A DNA stretch of 64,000 nt, taken from Streptococcus sp. sy004 (GTDB lineage Bacteria > Bacillota > Bacilli > Lactobacillales > Streptococcaceae). Below the pieces are notes generated by a model, which worked only from the letters and a program-made list of their open reading frames with translations, was not told where the DNA came from and searched no databases. Positions 1 to 10,984 of the stretch are shown here, in pieces (the first letter of the stretch is position 1; each line of letters opens with the position of its first letter). The DNA is taken from positions 124,001 through 188,000 of the forward strand of contig NZ_VOHP01000001.1 of assembly GCF_007859205.1 (NCBI RefSeq), in the 5' to 3' direction. Made by a program: the position numbers and the translations under genes.

Positions 1-1047
1 GCGTCGCCATGTGCTTTGGCTGTTTCTGCAGTGCCAGCGACCCTAGCAGGCATTTCTAACCTAGCTCGTCAAGGAGTCTTGTTTAAGGGTGGGGCTTATC
101 TGTCTAACCTTAGTGACTTGAAAGCAATTGCTTTTGATAAAACAGGTACTTTGACAGAAGGAAAACCAAAGGTGGTTGACTATCGCTTTGAGCAAGATGT
201 GGTGAGTAATGACGAATTACAGGCTATCTTGGTTGGTATGGAGCAGCAATCCAACCATCCTCTTGCAACGGCTATTGTGAATTATTTTATGCCTAATCTA
301 GTGGTAGATGTGCCAAGTTTGGAGATCGAAACTCGCCTTGGAGAAGGGATTATCGCAGATTATCAAGGGTATCGTTACCGCATTGCCAAGCCAAGTTCAT
401 TTGAAACAATTTCTCAAACTTGGTTGACGGTTAAAGAGGAAGAAGAGAGTCAAGGACGTACGGTTGTTATGGTGGCTATTGATAATCAAGTCGTTGGATT
501 TATTGCAATTCAAGATGTGCCTCAAGAAAGTGCCTTGACAGCCATTGATTATTTCAATAAAGCTGGCGTGAGAACGGTAATGATTACAGGTGATGCTAAA
601 CTGACTGGTGAAGCAATTGGACGTCAGTTGGGGATCGCAGACATCGCTGCTAATGTCATGCCAGAGCAAAAGGCTGAGATTATCAAAACTCAACAAGCCA
701 ACTATGGTTTGACAGCTATGTTGGGTGACGGAGTGAATGATGCACCGGCCTTAGTAACGGCGGATATTGGGATTGCCATGGGAGAAGGAACAGATGTGGC
801 GATTGAAACAGCAGATGTTGTTTTGATGAAAAATGATTTGTTGAAACTGATGGAAGCCCACCAAGTATCGAAACGTTTAAAAAACGTTATTTTACAAAAC
901 ATTGTCTTTTCAATGCTCGTTGTCTTTCTACTTATTGGCTTAACTTTCTTTGGTAATCTCTCAGTGGTGGCCAGTGTGACACTACATGAAGGGTCAACCT
1001 TACTTGTATTACTAAATAGTCTACGTTTGCTACTCAAAGGAAACTAA
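1..1047 (+). CDS. P1B-4 type heavy-metal efflux ATPase (C-terminal part, cut by window start)
   Basis: The reading frame is open to the first base, so only the part from the metal-binding membrane helix onward is present. The window opens with ASPCALAVSAVPA; an SPC motif instead of CPC or CPH marks the P1B-4 subgroup, which exports Fe(II) or Co(II). The phosphorylation motif DKTGTLTEGKP and the hinge motif GDGVNDAPAL follow. The last helix carries HEGST, the other P1B-4 signature. In streptococci the matching protein is PmtA, a PerR-controlled iron exporter; that identity is inference, because the N-terminus and promoter lie outside the window. A hairpin terminator follows directly, so the gene is not co-transcribed with gyrB. 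Confidence 0.85.
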   Translation, partial: ASPCALAVSAVPATLAGISNLARQGVLFKGGAYLSNLSDLKAIAFDKTGTLTEGKPKVVDYRFEQDVVSNDELQAILVGMEQQSNHPLATAIVNYFMPNLVVDVPSLEIETRLGEGIIADYQGYRYRIAKPSSFETISQTWLTVKEEEESQGRTVVMVAIDNQVVGFIAIQDVPQESALTAIDYFNKAGVRTVMITGDAKLTGEAIGRQLGIADIAANVMPEQKAEIIKTQQANYGLTAMLGDGVNDAPALVTADIGIAMGEGTDVAIETADVVLMKNDLLKLMEAHQVSKRLKNVILQNIVFSMLVVFLLIGLTFFGNLSVVASVTLHEGSTLLVLLNSLRLLLKGN

Positions 1048-1053
1048 ATTTGT

Positions 1054-1086
1054 AACTGACTACTTGTTTTAGGTAGTCAGTTTTTC
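1054..1086 (+). terminator. Rho-independent terminator after the metal ATPase
   Basis: Arms AACTGACTAC and GTAGTCAGTT form a 10-bp stem over a 9-base loop, and the T-run begins at the foot of the stem. Confidence 0.85.
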
Positions 1087-1151
1087 ATTGTAGAAAATAT
1101 CAAGCTTTTGTGGCTACTTCTTACTAAACACTATGATTTTTATTAAAAATA

Positions 1152-1160
1152 TGCTATAAT
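1152..1160 (+). promoter_or_regulatory. Extended -10 promoter of gyrB
   Basis: TGCTATAAT is a perfect extended -10 element, about 35 bases before the gyrB ATG. No convincing -35 hexamer was found at 17 bases, which is common for extended -10 promoters. The ribosome-binding site is weak (AAGG). Confidence 0.7.
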
Positions 1161-1162
1161 AA

Positions 1163-3148
<1,986 letters not shown>

Positions 3149-3158
3149 TTCAGCTTAT

Positions 3159-3188
3159 TTTGAAAATCAGATTCAAGTGTGTTATAAT
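3159..3188 (+). promoter_or_regulatory. Promoter of ezrA
   Basis: -35 TTGAAA (3159-3164), an 18-base spacer and -10 TATAAT (3183-3188) preceded by TGT, giving an extended -10. The ribosome-binding site AAGGAG lies at 3227-3232, ahead of the ATG at 3240. Confidence 0.75.
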
Positions 3189-3239
3189 GGGCTTATTGTC
3201 GTCTGATGAGTGAAAAACAAATATTTAAGGAGATAGGGA

Positions 3240-4964
3240 ATGTCTAGCGGAATCATTTTGCTAATGGTAGCCATAGTGCTAGTTGTCATTATTGTTTACC
3301 TAATTAGCGTTATTATTCGAAAGCGTAATGACTCGCTGATTGCAAAATTAGAAGAAAGAAAACAGACCCTTTTTTCATTGCCAGTCAATGAAGAAATACA
3401 AGCGGTCAAGCAGTTAAATTTAGTTGGTCAAAGTCAGGCTAATTTTAAGGAATGGGAACAAAAATGGTTAGATTTGTCCGAAAATTCCTTGGCGACAGTG
3501 GATGCCAGCGCCCTTCAGGTTGAAAAGTTTAATGATAGTTTTAACTTTATTCGAGCCAAAAATGAAATCACAAGAATTGAGAGTCAGCTAGATTTAGTTG
3601 AAGAAGATATCACTGCTATTCGTGATGGCTTGACTGTTCTTTGTGAACAAGAAGAAAAAAACAGTGCGCGTGTGACACATGCTCTTGATTTATATGAAAA
3701 TCTACAAGAATCTATTAAGGAAAATTCAGACAATTTTGGGTCAACCATGCCTGAAATTCAAAAGCAATTAAGCAATATTGAAGCAGAATTTTCACAATTT
3801 GTTACCCTAAATTCATCAGGGGATCCTTTGGAAGCCTCAGTCATTCTTGATCGAGCAGAAGAACACACGATTGCTTTGGGTCAAATTACAGAACAAATTC
3901 CAGCTATTGTTGCTAAGTTAGAAGATGACTTCCTTGATCAGTTAGATGATCTGGAAAATGGTTATGGTCGTCTTTTGGAAGAAAATTATCATTTTGCTGA
4001 AAAAGACATTGAAAGCCAGTTCCGTCAAATTCGTGAAGCCATTAGGAGTAACGCATCTGAATTGGTGACCTTGGATTTGAACCGTGCTCGTTCAGAAAAC
4101 GAGGAGATTCAAACCAAGATTGATAGTCTTTATGATACCTTTGAAAAAGAAATTCAAGCCCATAAGCAGGTGACAAAAGACATCAAGGTTATTCCAGATT
4201 ATCTAGCTCATGTAAAAGGAAATAACGAGAAATTAGAAACAGAATTGGCTCGTTTATCTCGAAAATACATTTTGAATGACAATCATAGTGCAAGAATTCG
4301 TAACTTTGCTACGGAAGTGACGAAGATTGACGAGGCAATTAAGCCAACGCTTGATAATTTTGAAGAGCAGGAATTACCTTTTTCCGATTTACAAGTCTTG
4401 TTGACTCGCAGCATGAAAACCTTGTCTGATGTTGAGGCAGAGCAACTAGAGGTTTTTGAGGATTTGAAAAAAATTGAACAGACAGAAAAAGAAGCGTGTC
4501 AGGGCGTTGATATGTATGTTAATAGATTGCATACAATTAAACGTTATATGGAAAAACGTAATCTTCCAGGTATCCCTCAAGATTTCCTAAGTGTCTTTTT
4601 TACAACCAGTTCACAGCTTGAAGCTTTGATGGAAGAGCTTAGCCGAGGTAGAATGGATATTCAAACCATTGGTCGCTTACTTGATGTTGCCAAATCTGCC
4701 ATGTTTAATTTGGAAGAAACAGCCTATCAAGTAGTCCAACAGGCTACCTTGACTGAACAGTTGTTGCAGTATTCAAATCGCTACCGTAGCTTTGAACCAA
4801 GCGTTCAAAACAGCTTTGAACATGCCTTGAAATTGTTTGAGGTTGATTATGCCTACCAAGAAGCCTTTGAAGAAATTTCTTATGCTTTGGAGCTGGTTGA
4901 ACCAGGAGTTACCGATCGTTTTGTTTCATCTTATGAAAAAACACGGGAAACAATTACTTTCTAA
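3240..4964 (+). CDS. ezrA: Septation ring formation regulator EzrA
   Basis: Membrane-anchored division protein that binds FtsZ and modulates Z-ring assembly. One N-terminal transmembrane helix (about residues 4-25) is followed by a basic stop-transfer stretch (RKRND). The remaining roughly 545 residues are cytoplasmic and almost entirely charged, heptad-patterned coiled coil, as expected for the spectrin-like repeats of EzrA. The 574-residue length is typical of streptococci. It lies directly after gyrB but has its own promoter and a terminator behind it. Confidence 0.95.
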   Translation: MSSGIILLMVAIVLVVIIVYLISVIIRKRNDSLIAKLEERKQTLFSLPVNEEIQAVKQLNLVGQSQANFKEWEQKWLDLSENSLATVDASALQVEKFNDSFNFIRAKNEITRIESQLDLVEEDITAIRDGLTVLCEQEEKNSARVTHALDLYENLQESIKENSDNFGSTMPEIQKQLSNIEAEFSQFVTLNSSGDPLEASVILDRAEEHTIALGQITEQIPAIVAKLEDDFLDQLDDLENGYGRLLEENYHFAEKDIESQFRQIREAIRSNASELVTLDLNRARSENEEIQTKIDSLYDTFEKEIQAHKQVTKDIKVIPDYLAHVKGNNEKLETELARLSRKYILNDNHSARIRNFATEVTKIDEAIKPTLDNFEEQELPFSDLQVLLTRSMKTLSDVEAEQLEVFEDLKKIEQTEKEACQGVDMYVNRLHTIKRYMEKRNLPGIPQDFLSVFFTTSSQLEALMEELSRGRMDIQTIGRLLDVAKSAMFNLEETAYQVVQQATLTEQLLQYSNRYRSFEPSVQNSFEHALKLFEVDYAYQEAFEEISYALELVEPGVTDRFVSSYEKTRETITF

Positions 4965-4969
4965 AAGAA

Positions 4970-4999
4970 AAGGTTAAATCAACGATTTAACCTTTTTTT
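4970..4999 (+). terminator. Terminator after ezrA
   Basis: AGGTTAAATC and GATTTAACCT form a 10-bp stem with a tiny loop, followed by seven T. Confidence 0.85.
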
Positions 5000-5013
5000 G
5001 ATAGGTGTTGAAG

Positions 5014-5042
5014 TTGCAGGATGATTTGGAAAAATGTATAAT
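5014..5042 (+). promoter_or_regulatory. Promoter placing the transcript start at the ATG of the methyltransferase
   Basis: -35 TTGCAG (5014-5019), a 17-base spacer and -10 TATAAT (5037-5042). The start point expected 6-8 bases downstream falls on the ATG at 5049. The in-frame upstream ATG at 5034 abuts the -10 element and cannot be in this transcript. Confidence 0.65.
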
Positions 5043-5048
5043 AACAAT

Positions 5049-6212
5049 ATGAAAACGTTACAGGTAAGTAAACAGACCGCTCAAAAACTGAAACAAGGAA
5101 GATGTCTTTTATTAGAAAAAGATTTCCCTCGCCTTCCATCTGAAGATGGAGTTGTCAGTCTTTATGATCCCAATAATCAATTGTTGGGCACGGCTTATTT
5201 GGCCAAGCAAAATAAGGGATTGGGTTGGTTTTTGTCAGAGCAATTGATTGATTTGGATAGGGATTATTTCTGTCAGCTTTTTGAGCAAGCTAAAGTCAGA
5301 CGTCAGTCTTATCTGGAGTCAAACGTGACGACAGCTTACCGTCTATTTAATCAAGAGGGAGATGGATTTGGTGGTCTAACCATTGATTGTTATGGTGACT
5401 ATGCTTTGTTTTCATGGTATAATGACTTTGTCTATACCTTGGCTCCAGTGGTTGTTGAGGCTTTTAGAGCAGTTTTTCCTAACTTACTAGGTGGTTATGA
5501 AAAAATTCGATTTCAAGGTTTGAACTATGAGTCTGCCCACCTATATGGACAGGAAGCACCAGATGTTTTTCATGTGTTAGAAAATGGTGTTCGTTATCAA
5601 GTTTTTCTGAACGATGGCTTGATGACAGGAATCTTTTTGGATCAGCATGAGGTTAGAGGCAGTCTAGTAGATGGGTTAGCAGCAGGCAAAACGTTATTGA
5701 ACATGTTTTCCTATACAGCAGCTTTTTCAGTAGCTGCAGCCATGGGCGGTGCTAGTTCCACAACGTCAGTTGATTTGGCCAAGCGTTCTCGTGATTTATC
5801 CACTGCTCATTTTGTTGCCAATCACTTAGACACTGAACATCATCAGTTTGTTGTTATGGATGTCTTTGATTATTTTCGCTATGCCAAACGAAAAGGATTG
5901 ACTTTTGATGTGATTGTGCTTGATCCACCGAGTTTTGCTCGTAACAAAAAAAGAACCTTTTCAGTTGCCAAAGATTACTATCGCTTGATTGAGGATTCTT
6001 TGCCCTTACTGAACAAAGGTGGCTTGATTATCGCTTCAACCAATGCCAGTAATGTGTCAGTTGAGCAATTTAGAAAACAATTAGATAAGGGATTAGTAGG
6101 TGTAAACCATCAGTATCTGGCTCTCCAGCAACTACCAGTTGATTTTAGGGTCAATTCAGCTGATCCCTCTAGTAATTATCTTAAAGTATTTACAATACAA
6201 GTTAATCAATAA
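5049..6212 (+). CDS. Class I SAM-dependent rRNA methyltransferase (RlmI/PUA type)
   Basis: Resembles the RlmI/YwbD group, which methylates cytosine C5 in 23S rRNA. An N-terminal PUA-like RNA-binding region (about residues 1-75) precedes a Rossmann methyltransferase domain. [15 protein letters not shown] is the SAM-binding loop, and [14 protein letters not shown] holds the DPPSF catalytic-loop motif. About 387 residues from the chosen start, normal for the family. I took the ATG at 5049 because the one at 5034 touches the -10 box. No ribosome-binding site precedes 5049, so the mRNA may be leaderless. The exact target base cannot be read from the sequence. The YlbF-family gene follows after 17 bases. 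Confidence 0.85.
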   Translation: MKTLQVSKQTAQKLKQGRCLLLEKDFPRLPSEDGVVSLYDPNNQLLGTAYLAKQNKGLGWFLSEQLIDLDRDYFCQLFEQAKVRRQSYLESNVTTAYRLFNQEGDGFGGLTIDCYGDYALFSWYNDFVYTLAPVVVEAFRAVFPNLLGGYEKIRFQGLNYESAHLYGQEAPDVFHVLENGVRYQVFLNDGLMTGIFLDQHEVRGSLVDGLAAGKTLLNMFSYTAAFSVAAAMGGASSTTSVDLAKRSRDLSTAHFVANHLDTEHHQFVVMDVFDYFRYAKRKGLTFDVIVLDPPSFARNKKRTFSVAKDYYRLIEDSLPLLNKGGLIIASTNASNVSVEQFRKQLDKGLVGVNHQYLALQQLPVDFRVNSADPSSNYLKVFTIQVNQ

Positions 6213-6229
6213 AAAATAAAGGAGACGAT

Positions 6230-6571
6230 ATGTCAGTTAATGTTTATGATTTAGCCAATGAGTTGGAACGTGGTATCCGTAGTTTGCCAGAATATCAAGA
6301 TGTCGCTAAAGCTAAGGAAGAAATTGCCAAAGATAGTCAAGCAAAAGCTCTTTGGGATGAGTTTACTCAAGTGCAAGATCGTGTGCAAGGTTTATTACAG
6401 TCTGGTCAAATGCCATCGCAAGAAGATCAAGAAACCATGCAGGCTCTTGGACAAAAAATTGAAGGAAATGCTACTTTGAAAGTTTATTTTGATGCCCAAC
6501 AACGTCTATCTGTTTACATGACCGATATTGAGCGTATCATTTTTAAACCACTTCATGATCTTGTGAAATAA
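6230..6571 (+). CDS. YlbF/YmcA family protein (UPF0342)
   Basis: A 113-residue, all-helical, charged protein of the YlbF/YmcA (DUF964) family. In Bacillus, family members form a complex that acts with RNase Y on mRNA maturation; whether this streptococcal member does so is inference. The ribosome-binding site (AAAGGAGACGAT) is strong. Seventeen bases after the methyltransferase gene, so probably co-transcribed, and followed by a weak terminator-like hairpin. Confidence 0.85.
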   Translation: MSVNVYDLANELERGIRSLPEYQDVAKAKEEIAKDSQAKALWDEFTQVQDRVQGLLQSGQMPSQEDQETMQALGQKIEGNATLKVYFDAQQRLSVYMTDIERIIFKPLHDLVK

Positions 6572-6576
6572 AAAAA

Positions 6577-6605
6577 CAGGGAGGAGTTATCCTTCCTGAT
6601 TTTTA
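6577..6605 (+). terminator. Probable terminator after the YlbF-family gene
   Basis: CAGGGAGGA and TCCTTCCTG pair over nine bases (one G-T) around a GTTA loop. The following tract, ATTTTTAG, is a modest T-run. Confidence 0.6.
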
Positions 6606-6719
6606 GTGTTCTAAAGAGAGCATTTGAGTAGGCTTGTCCTAACTTTTTAGTCATAGTAGATTTTTGAGATTTTATAGTCTTTATGATAAGGTAAAATAAA
6701 AAGAAATAAGGAGAAAGAA

Positions 6720-8072
6720 ATGGAAACAGCTTATGATTATATCGTCATTGGTGCTGGCAGTGGTGGTATCGCTTCAGCTAATCGTGCAGCCATGTACGGA
6801 GCTAGGGTGCTTTTGATTGAAGCTAATGATTTGGGAGGAACGTGTGTCAACCGTGGCTGTGTCCCTAAAAAAGTCATGTGGTATGGGGCACAGGTAGCGG
6901 ATGTATTATACCGTTATGCGTCTTCTTATGGTTTTAGTGGGGAAAATATTGATTTTGATTTTAAGCAGTTGAAAGCCAATCGTCAAGCCTATATTGATCG
7001 GATTCATCAGTCTTATGAAAATGGTCTGAATCACAATGGTGTGACTTATCTGCAAGGTTATGCCAAATTTGTAGATGTCAAACGTGTACAGGTCGGTGAA
7101 AAAATTTATACGGCACCTCATATCTTGATTGCAACAGGCGGTCATGCGCTTATTCCTGATATTCCAGGTGCTGAGTATGGGATGACTTCCGATGGATTTT
7201 TTGAATTGGATCAATTACCAAAACGTGTGGCAGTTGTGGGGGCTGGTTATATTGGCGTTGAAGTGGCTGGTGTCCTTCATGCCTTGGGCAGTGAAACTCA
7301 TCTTTTTGTCAGACAAGATTGTCCCTTACGTTCATTTGATAAGGAGATTGTTGACCAATTAGTTGATTTAATGGTTGAAGATGGGCCTACCCTGCATACT
7401 TTTGCTGAACCAAAGCAGGTTGATAAAGCAAGTGATGGTAGTTTGACGCTTCATTTGGCTGATGGACGTAAAGAAACAGTGGATGCGATTATTTGGGCAA
7501 TTGGTCGTGGTCCTAATACAGCCAATCTTGGTTTGGATAAAATAGGTCTTGTCCTTGATGAGAAAGGCTATATTCAGGTTGATGCTTATGAAAATACAGC
7601 AGTCTCAGGTCTTTATGCCCTAGGAGACGTGACGGGTAAATTGGAGTTGACCCCAGTTGCTGTTGCGGCAGGTCGCCGTCTGTCTGAGCGTTTGTTCAAC
7701 CATAAACCAGATGAAAAAATGGATTATGACAATGTGCCAACGGTTATTTTCAGCCACCCAGCTATTGGTTCGGTTGGCTTATCAGAAGAAGCAGCCATTG
7801 AAAAATATGGAAAAGATGACATCAAGGTTTACCGTTCTCGCTTTACGTCTATGTACACGGCTGTAACGGATCATCGTCAAGCTTGTTTGATGAAATTGAT
7901 TTGTCAAGGTCCTAATGAACGGGTGATTGGTCTGCATGGAATTGGCTACGGAGTTGATGAGATGATTCAAGGCTTTGCTGTTGCGATTAAAATGGGAGCT
8001 ACCAAAGCTGATTTTGATCAGACCGTTGCGATTCACCCAACTGGTTCTGAAGAATTTGTCACTATGAGATAA
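6720..8072 (+). CDS. gor: Glutathione-disulfide reductase
   Basis: NADPH-dependent flavoenzyme that reduces glutathione disulfide. The FAD-binding GAGSGG lies at residues 11-16 and the redox disulfide is [12 protein letters not shown], with cysteines C42 and C47. The NADPH-binding GAGYIG follows. A second FAD motif, [10 protein letters not shown], and the C-terminal HPTGSEE (H439/E444, the catalytic dyad supplied to the partner subunit) complete the fold. [10 protein letters not shown] after the disulfide is typical of glutathione reductase rather than lipoamide or mercuric reductase. 450 residues, full length. Ribosome-binding site AAGGAG sits seven bases before the ATG. Streptococci commonly import or make glutathione; no glutathione synthesis gene is in this window. 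Confidence 0.95.
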   Translation: METAYDYIVIGAGSGGIASANRAAMYGARVLLIEANDLGGTCVNRGCVPKKVMWYGAQVADVLYRYASSYGFSGENIDFDFKQLKANRQAYIDRIHQSYENGLNHNGVTYLQGYAKFVDVKRVQVGEKIYTAPHILIATGGHALIPDIPGAEYGMTSDGFFELDQLPKRVAVVGAGYIGVEVAGVLHALGSETHLFVRQDCPLRSFDKEIVDQLVDLMVEDGPTLHTFAEPKQVDKASDGSLTLHLADGRKETVDAIIWAIGRGPNTANLGLDKIGLVLDEKGYIQVDAYENTAVSGLYALGDVTGKLELTPVAVAAGRRLSERLFNHKPDEKMDYDNVPTVIFSHPAIGSVGLSEEAAIEKYGKDDIKVYRSRFTSMYTAVTDHRQACLMKLICQGPNERVIGLHGIGYGVDEMIQGFAVAIKMGATKADFDQTVAIHPTGSEEFVTMR

Positions 8073-8074
8073 GA

Positions 8075-8112
8075 AAAAAGACTTGCCAATAAAAATGGTA
8101 AGTCTTTTATTG
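8075..8112. terminator. Bidirectional terminator between gor and the minus-strand membrane protein
   Basis: AAAAGACTTGCCA (from 8076) and TGGTAAGTCTTTT (to about 8108) form a 13-bp stem (one G-T), with A-runs and T-runs on both sides. The TAA of the minus-strand gene lies inside the 3' arm. Confidence 0.8.
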
Positions 8113-8520
8113 CCCTGGGGTGTCTGCTTGACTAAGACTAGGTTCTGTCTGACTAGCTGCTGGCAGTGTTTCAACTGCTGATGTAGGTACGGTTTCAGAA
8201 ATATCACTTGATACTGAGGTATTTTCTAGATTTTCAGTTGATGTGGTTGCTTGATTGTTATTTGGGATAACTTGACTATTGTAGTCAGTATTGTCTGGAT
8301 TAGATTGGATAACAGTAGTTGTGGTCTGTTCGGTTTCAGGTTTTGTTTTATTGGCGTTTAAGGCATTATTGATGGTAATTGAAGCAACGATGATACTCAA
8401 GACACTACCGATTAAAGCTAGCGTTTTTTGTAAGGCAGTAAAACCAGTCTTGATATGCTTGGTAGGCTCTATGGTTTTAGCATGACGTTGTTTTTCTTTT
8501 CGTGAATACTGTGTAGTCAT
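8107..8520 (-). CDS. Small single-pass membrane protein with Ser/Thr/Asn-rich outer domain
   Basis: 137 residues: a basic cytoplasmic start (YSRKEKQRHAK), one transmembrane helix at about 29-48 (TLALIGSVLSIIVASITI) and then a low-complexity tail rich in T, S, N, Q, E and P with no cysteine. I do not recognise a function. It may be the streptococcal DUF6556 family, but I am unsure. The ribosome-binding site AAAAGGAG is excellent, and a TATAAT on the minus strand lies at 8544-8549. The disordered tail suggests an exposed linker or wall-embedded segment; this is inference. Confidence 0.75.
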   Translation of the reverse strand: MTTQYSRKEKQRHAKTIEPTKHIKTGFTALQKTLALIGSVLSIIVASITINNALNANKTKPETEQTTTTVIQSNPDNTDYNSQVIPNNNQATTSTENLENTSVSSDISETVPTSAVETLPAASQTEPSLSQADTPGQ

Positions 8521-8543
8521 AATTAGCTCCTTTTCTTACTGTT

Positions 8544-8549
8544 ATTATA
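8544..8549 (-). promoter_or_regulatory. -10 element for the small membrane protein
   Basis: Minus-strand TATAAT 24 bases before the ATG. The hexamer 17 bases upstream (TGGCAT) is only a weak -35. Confidence 0.5.
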
Positions 8550-8621
8550 TGATTTTCTGATGAAAAATGCCATTAAAAGCCTAAGTTATCGGTTGTTTTT
8601 CTGGGTTGGCACACAGTTTTT

Positions 8622-8630
8622 TGATATAAT
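8622..8630 (+). promoter_or_regulatory. Extended -10 promoter directly abutting the GH3 gene
   Basis: TGATATAAT is a perfect extended -10. It ends only six bases before ATG 8637 and three before ATG 8634, so the transcript should start at or inside the start codon. Confidence 0.65.
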
Positions 8631-8636
8631 GAAATG

Positions 8637-9782
8637 ATGAAAAAAATAATTGATATTAGGATAGGTTTGGCACTTGTGTTTACCTTTTTACTGCTGGTTT
8701 ATGCGGCAGTATTGCCCAGTGCTAGTCCTCAAAAATCAGCCAATCAAGACGTTACTCAGCAATCTCAAAAGGAAAAAGAAATCGAACGTTTGCTCAAACA
8801 GATGAGCCTAGAAGAAAAGGTTGGTCAGCTCTTTTTTGCTCGAGTGCCTGTCTATAATGCCCTGGAAGACTTGGAAACCTATGGTTTGGGTGGTTATATG
8901 CTTTTTGCTCGTGATTATGAGGGGTTGGACTTGGATGGTGTCAAGGCTCTGACTGATCGTTTTCAAGAGGCAAGTAAGATTCCCTTATTGGTGGGGTCTG
9001 ATGAAGAAGGGGGGACAGTGACTAGGATTTCTGCTATTTTGGACACTCCCTTTCAATCTCCAATGAGCCTTTATCAACAAGGTGGTCTGCCAATGGTTTT
9101 AGAAGATAGTCAAGAAAAGGCTAACTTGTTGAAGTCAGTTGGGATTATGACAGGCTTTTATCCTGTGGCAGATATTGCACAATATAGTGATTCCTTTATC
9201 TATTATCGTACCTTGGGGGCTGATTTGTCGAAAACAAGGACTTATATCAGGCAACTAGTTGAGCAAATGAAAAAGGATAAGTTTGGTTCAATGCTGAAAC
9301 ATTTTCCAGGTTATGGGGATAATGGTGACAGTCATACCAGTATGATTTGGGACAATCGCAGTCTGACAGAGCTTAAATCCTATGATTTGACAGTGTTTGC
9401 TGCTGGTATCAAGGCAGGGGCAGACAGTGTTTTGGTGACTCATAATATCTTAACTCAGATTGATGAGGTACCCGCTTCCATTTCACCAAAAATCAATCAA
9501 CTACTAAGGAAAGATTTAGGCTTTGATGGGGTTGTAATTACCGATGATTTTGATATGGCAGGTCTGGCTGATTTTATCAGTCAAGAAGAAGCAGCCTATC
9601 AAGCGATCTTGGCAGGCAATGATATGATCATGAGTTCGGCTTATCAAAGTCAGATTCCTTATGTTTTGGAAAAAATTGAACAGGGAGAGTTGACAGAAAA
9701 ACGCATTGATGAATCGGTCAAGCGAGTGCTGGCTTGGAAATATGATTTGGGACTATTGACTAAGTCATCCAAGATAAACTAA
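8637..9782 (+). CDS. Glycoside hydrolase family 3, NagZ-like beta-N-acetylhexosaminidase (secreted or membrane-anchored)
   Basis: Family 3 hydrolase with only the TIM-barrel domain, the NagZ-like architecture that cleaves terminal beta-N-acetylglucosamine. The catalytic signature KHFPGYGDNGDSH contains the loop Asp-Ser-His used as acid/base in NagZ enzymes. VVITDDFDM carries the nucleophile aspartate. GSDEEGGTVTRI is the conserved substrate-loop motif. A hydrophobic N-terminal segment (about residues 7-27) without a lipobox cysteine acts as signal or anchor, so the enzyme should face the cell wall. 381 residues. No ribosome-binding site precedes the start, and the -10 element is six bases away. 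The sugar specificity is inferred from the family. Confidence 0.85.
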   Translation: MKKIIDIRIGLALVFTFLLLVYAAVLPSASPQKSANQDVTQQSQKEKEIERLLKQMSLEEKVGQLFFARVPVYNALEDLETYGLGGYMLFARDYEGLDLDGVKALTDRFQEASKIPLLVGSDEEGGTVTRISAILDTPFQSPMSLYQQGGLPMVLEDSQEKANLLKSVGIMTGFYPVADIAQYSDSFIYYRTLGADLSKTRTYIRQLVEQMKKDKFGSMLKHFPGYGDNGDSHTSMIWDNRSLTELKSYDLTVFAAGIKAGADSVLVTHNILTQIDEVPASISPKINQLLRKDLGFDGVVITDDFDMAGLADFISQEEAAYQAILAGNDMIMSSAYQSQIPYVLEKIEQGELTEKRIDESVKRVLAWKYDLGLLTKSSKIN

Positions 9783-9783
9783 G

Positions 9784-9812
9784 TTGAGCCTCAGTCTATC
9801 TTGTGGTAGAAT
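9784..9812 (+). promoter_or_regulatory. Promoter of the cysteine desulfurase-thiI operon
   Basis: -35 TTGAGC (9784-9789), a 17-base spacer and -10 TAGAAT (9807-9812) with TGG in front (extended -10). The ribosome-binding site AAAGGTG precedes ATG 9842. Confidence 0.75.
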
Positions 9813-9841
9813 GGTAGGTATTGAAATTAAAAAGGTGAATT

Positions 9842-10984
9842 ATGATTTATTTTGATAATGCAGCAACAACGAGCCCAGATCCAGAGGTGCTGACAACCTA
9901 TCATGAAGTTGCGTCAAAGTTAATAGGCAATCCGTCTAGCCTACATCATTTGGGAGAAGAAGCAACAAGATTACTAGAAGCTAGTCGTCAACAGGTGGCT
10001 AGTCTTTTAGGCAAATCAAGTGAGGAAATCCTCTTCACTTCTGGTGGTACAGAGAGTGATAACTGGGCAATTAAGGGCTTGGCTTTTGAAAAGGCAAGAT
10101 ACGGTAAGCACATCTTGGTATCAGACATTGAACATCCTGCTGTTAAGGAGTCAGCTAAGTGGCTGATAGGACAGGGCTTTGAAGTTGATTTTATTCCTGT
10201 TGATCGAACAGGTTTTGTGAAGGTAGAAGCTCTGGAACAAATGCTCCGACCAGATACAATTCTCGTGTCAGTCATGGCTGTTAATAATGAAATTGGTAGT
10301 ATTCAGCCCATTCAGGCAATCAGTGATGTCTTGGCCAATAGACCAACTGTAGCCTTTCATGTGGATGCCGTTCAAGCCTTGGGCAAGTTACCAGTGGCTA
10401 GTTTTTTGACAGAACGTGTGGACTTTGCGTCATTTTCTAGCCATAAGTTCCACGGGGTCAGAGGTGTAGGCTTTTTATATCAGAAAAAAGGTAAAAAATT
10501 AACCCCGCTATTGACTGGTGGTGGTCAAGAAAATAATCAACGCTCGACCACTGAAAATGTGGCAGGTATTGCTGCGACAGCCAAGGCCTTGCGTCTAGCC
10601 ATGAACCGTTTGACAGACTTTGAAAAGGTTGTTGGTTTGCGAAATCACCTGTTAGAACGCCTAGCAACATTTGAAGATGTTCAGATTTTTTCAGGTATCA
10701 AACATTTTGCCCCGCATGTCTTGACCTTTGGCTTGAAAGGGCTGCGTGGAGAAGTCTTGGTTCATGCTTTTGAAGAACGAGGAATTTATGTTTCTACAAC
10801 CAGTGCTTGTTCCTCAAAAGCGGGTAAACCAGCAGGAACACTGATTGCCATGGGGATTCCACAATCAGAAGCAGAAACTGCTATTCGTATCAGTCTTGAT
10901 TATGATACGACAACAGAAGAAGTTGAGCAGTTTTTGACAGCTTTTAGCGATATTTATCAGCAGACAAGAAAGGTAAGAAACTAA
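9842..10984 (+). CDS. Cysteine desulfurase (NifS/IscS family), partner of ThiI
   Basis: PLP enzyme that takes sulfur from cysteine as a persulfide. SSHKFHG carries the PLP lysine (K202), [10 protein letters not shown] the PLP-nitrogen aspartate (D175), and [10 protein letters not shown] the persulfide cysteine (C323). 380 residues, full length. Its stop codon overlaps the thiI start by one base (TAATG), so the two are translationally coupled, as in the Bacillus nifZ-thiI pair. The inferred role is sulfur donation to ThiI for 4-thiouridine in tRNA. Fe-S assembly is usually served by a separate SufS. Confidence 0.93.
   Translation: MIYFDNAATTSPDPEVLTTYHEVASKLIGNPSSLHHLGEEATRLLEASRQQVASLLGKSSEEILFTSGGTESDNWAIKGLAFEKARYGKHILVSDIEHPAVKESAKWLIGQGFEVDFIPVDRTGFVKVEALEQMLRPDTILVSVMAVNNEIGSIQPIQAISDVLANRPTVAFHVDAVQALGKLPVASFLTERVDFASFSSHKFHGVRGVGFLYQKKGKKLTPLLTGGGQENNQRSTTENVAGIAATAKALRLAMNRLTDFEKVVGLRNHLLERLATFEDVQIFSGIKHFAPHVLTFGLKGLRGEVLVHAFEERGIYVSTTSACSSKAGKPAGTLIAMGIPQSEAETAIRISLDYDTTTEEVEQFLTAFSDIYQQTRKVRN

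Noticed and set aside
6258-6479. 73-residue frame inside the YlbF-family gene
   Set aside because: It is a +1 shadow of a well-supported gene, with no ribosome-binding site.
8291-8485. Plus-strand frame opposite the small membrane protein
   Set aside because: Antisense shadow of the 137-residue gene; no start signals.
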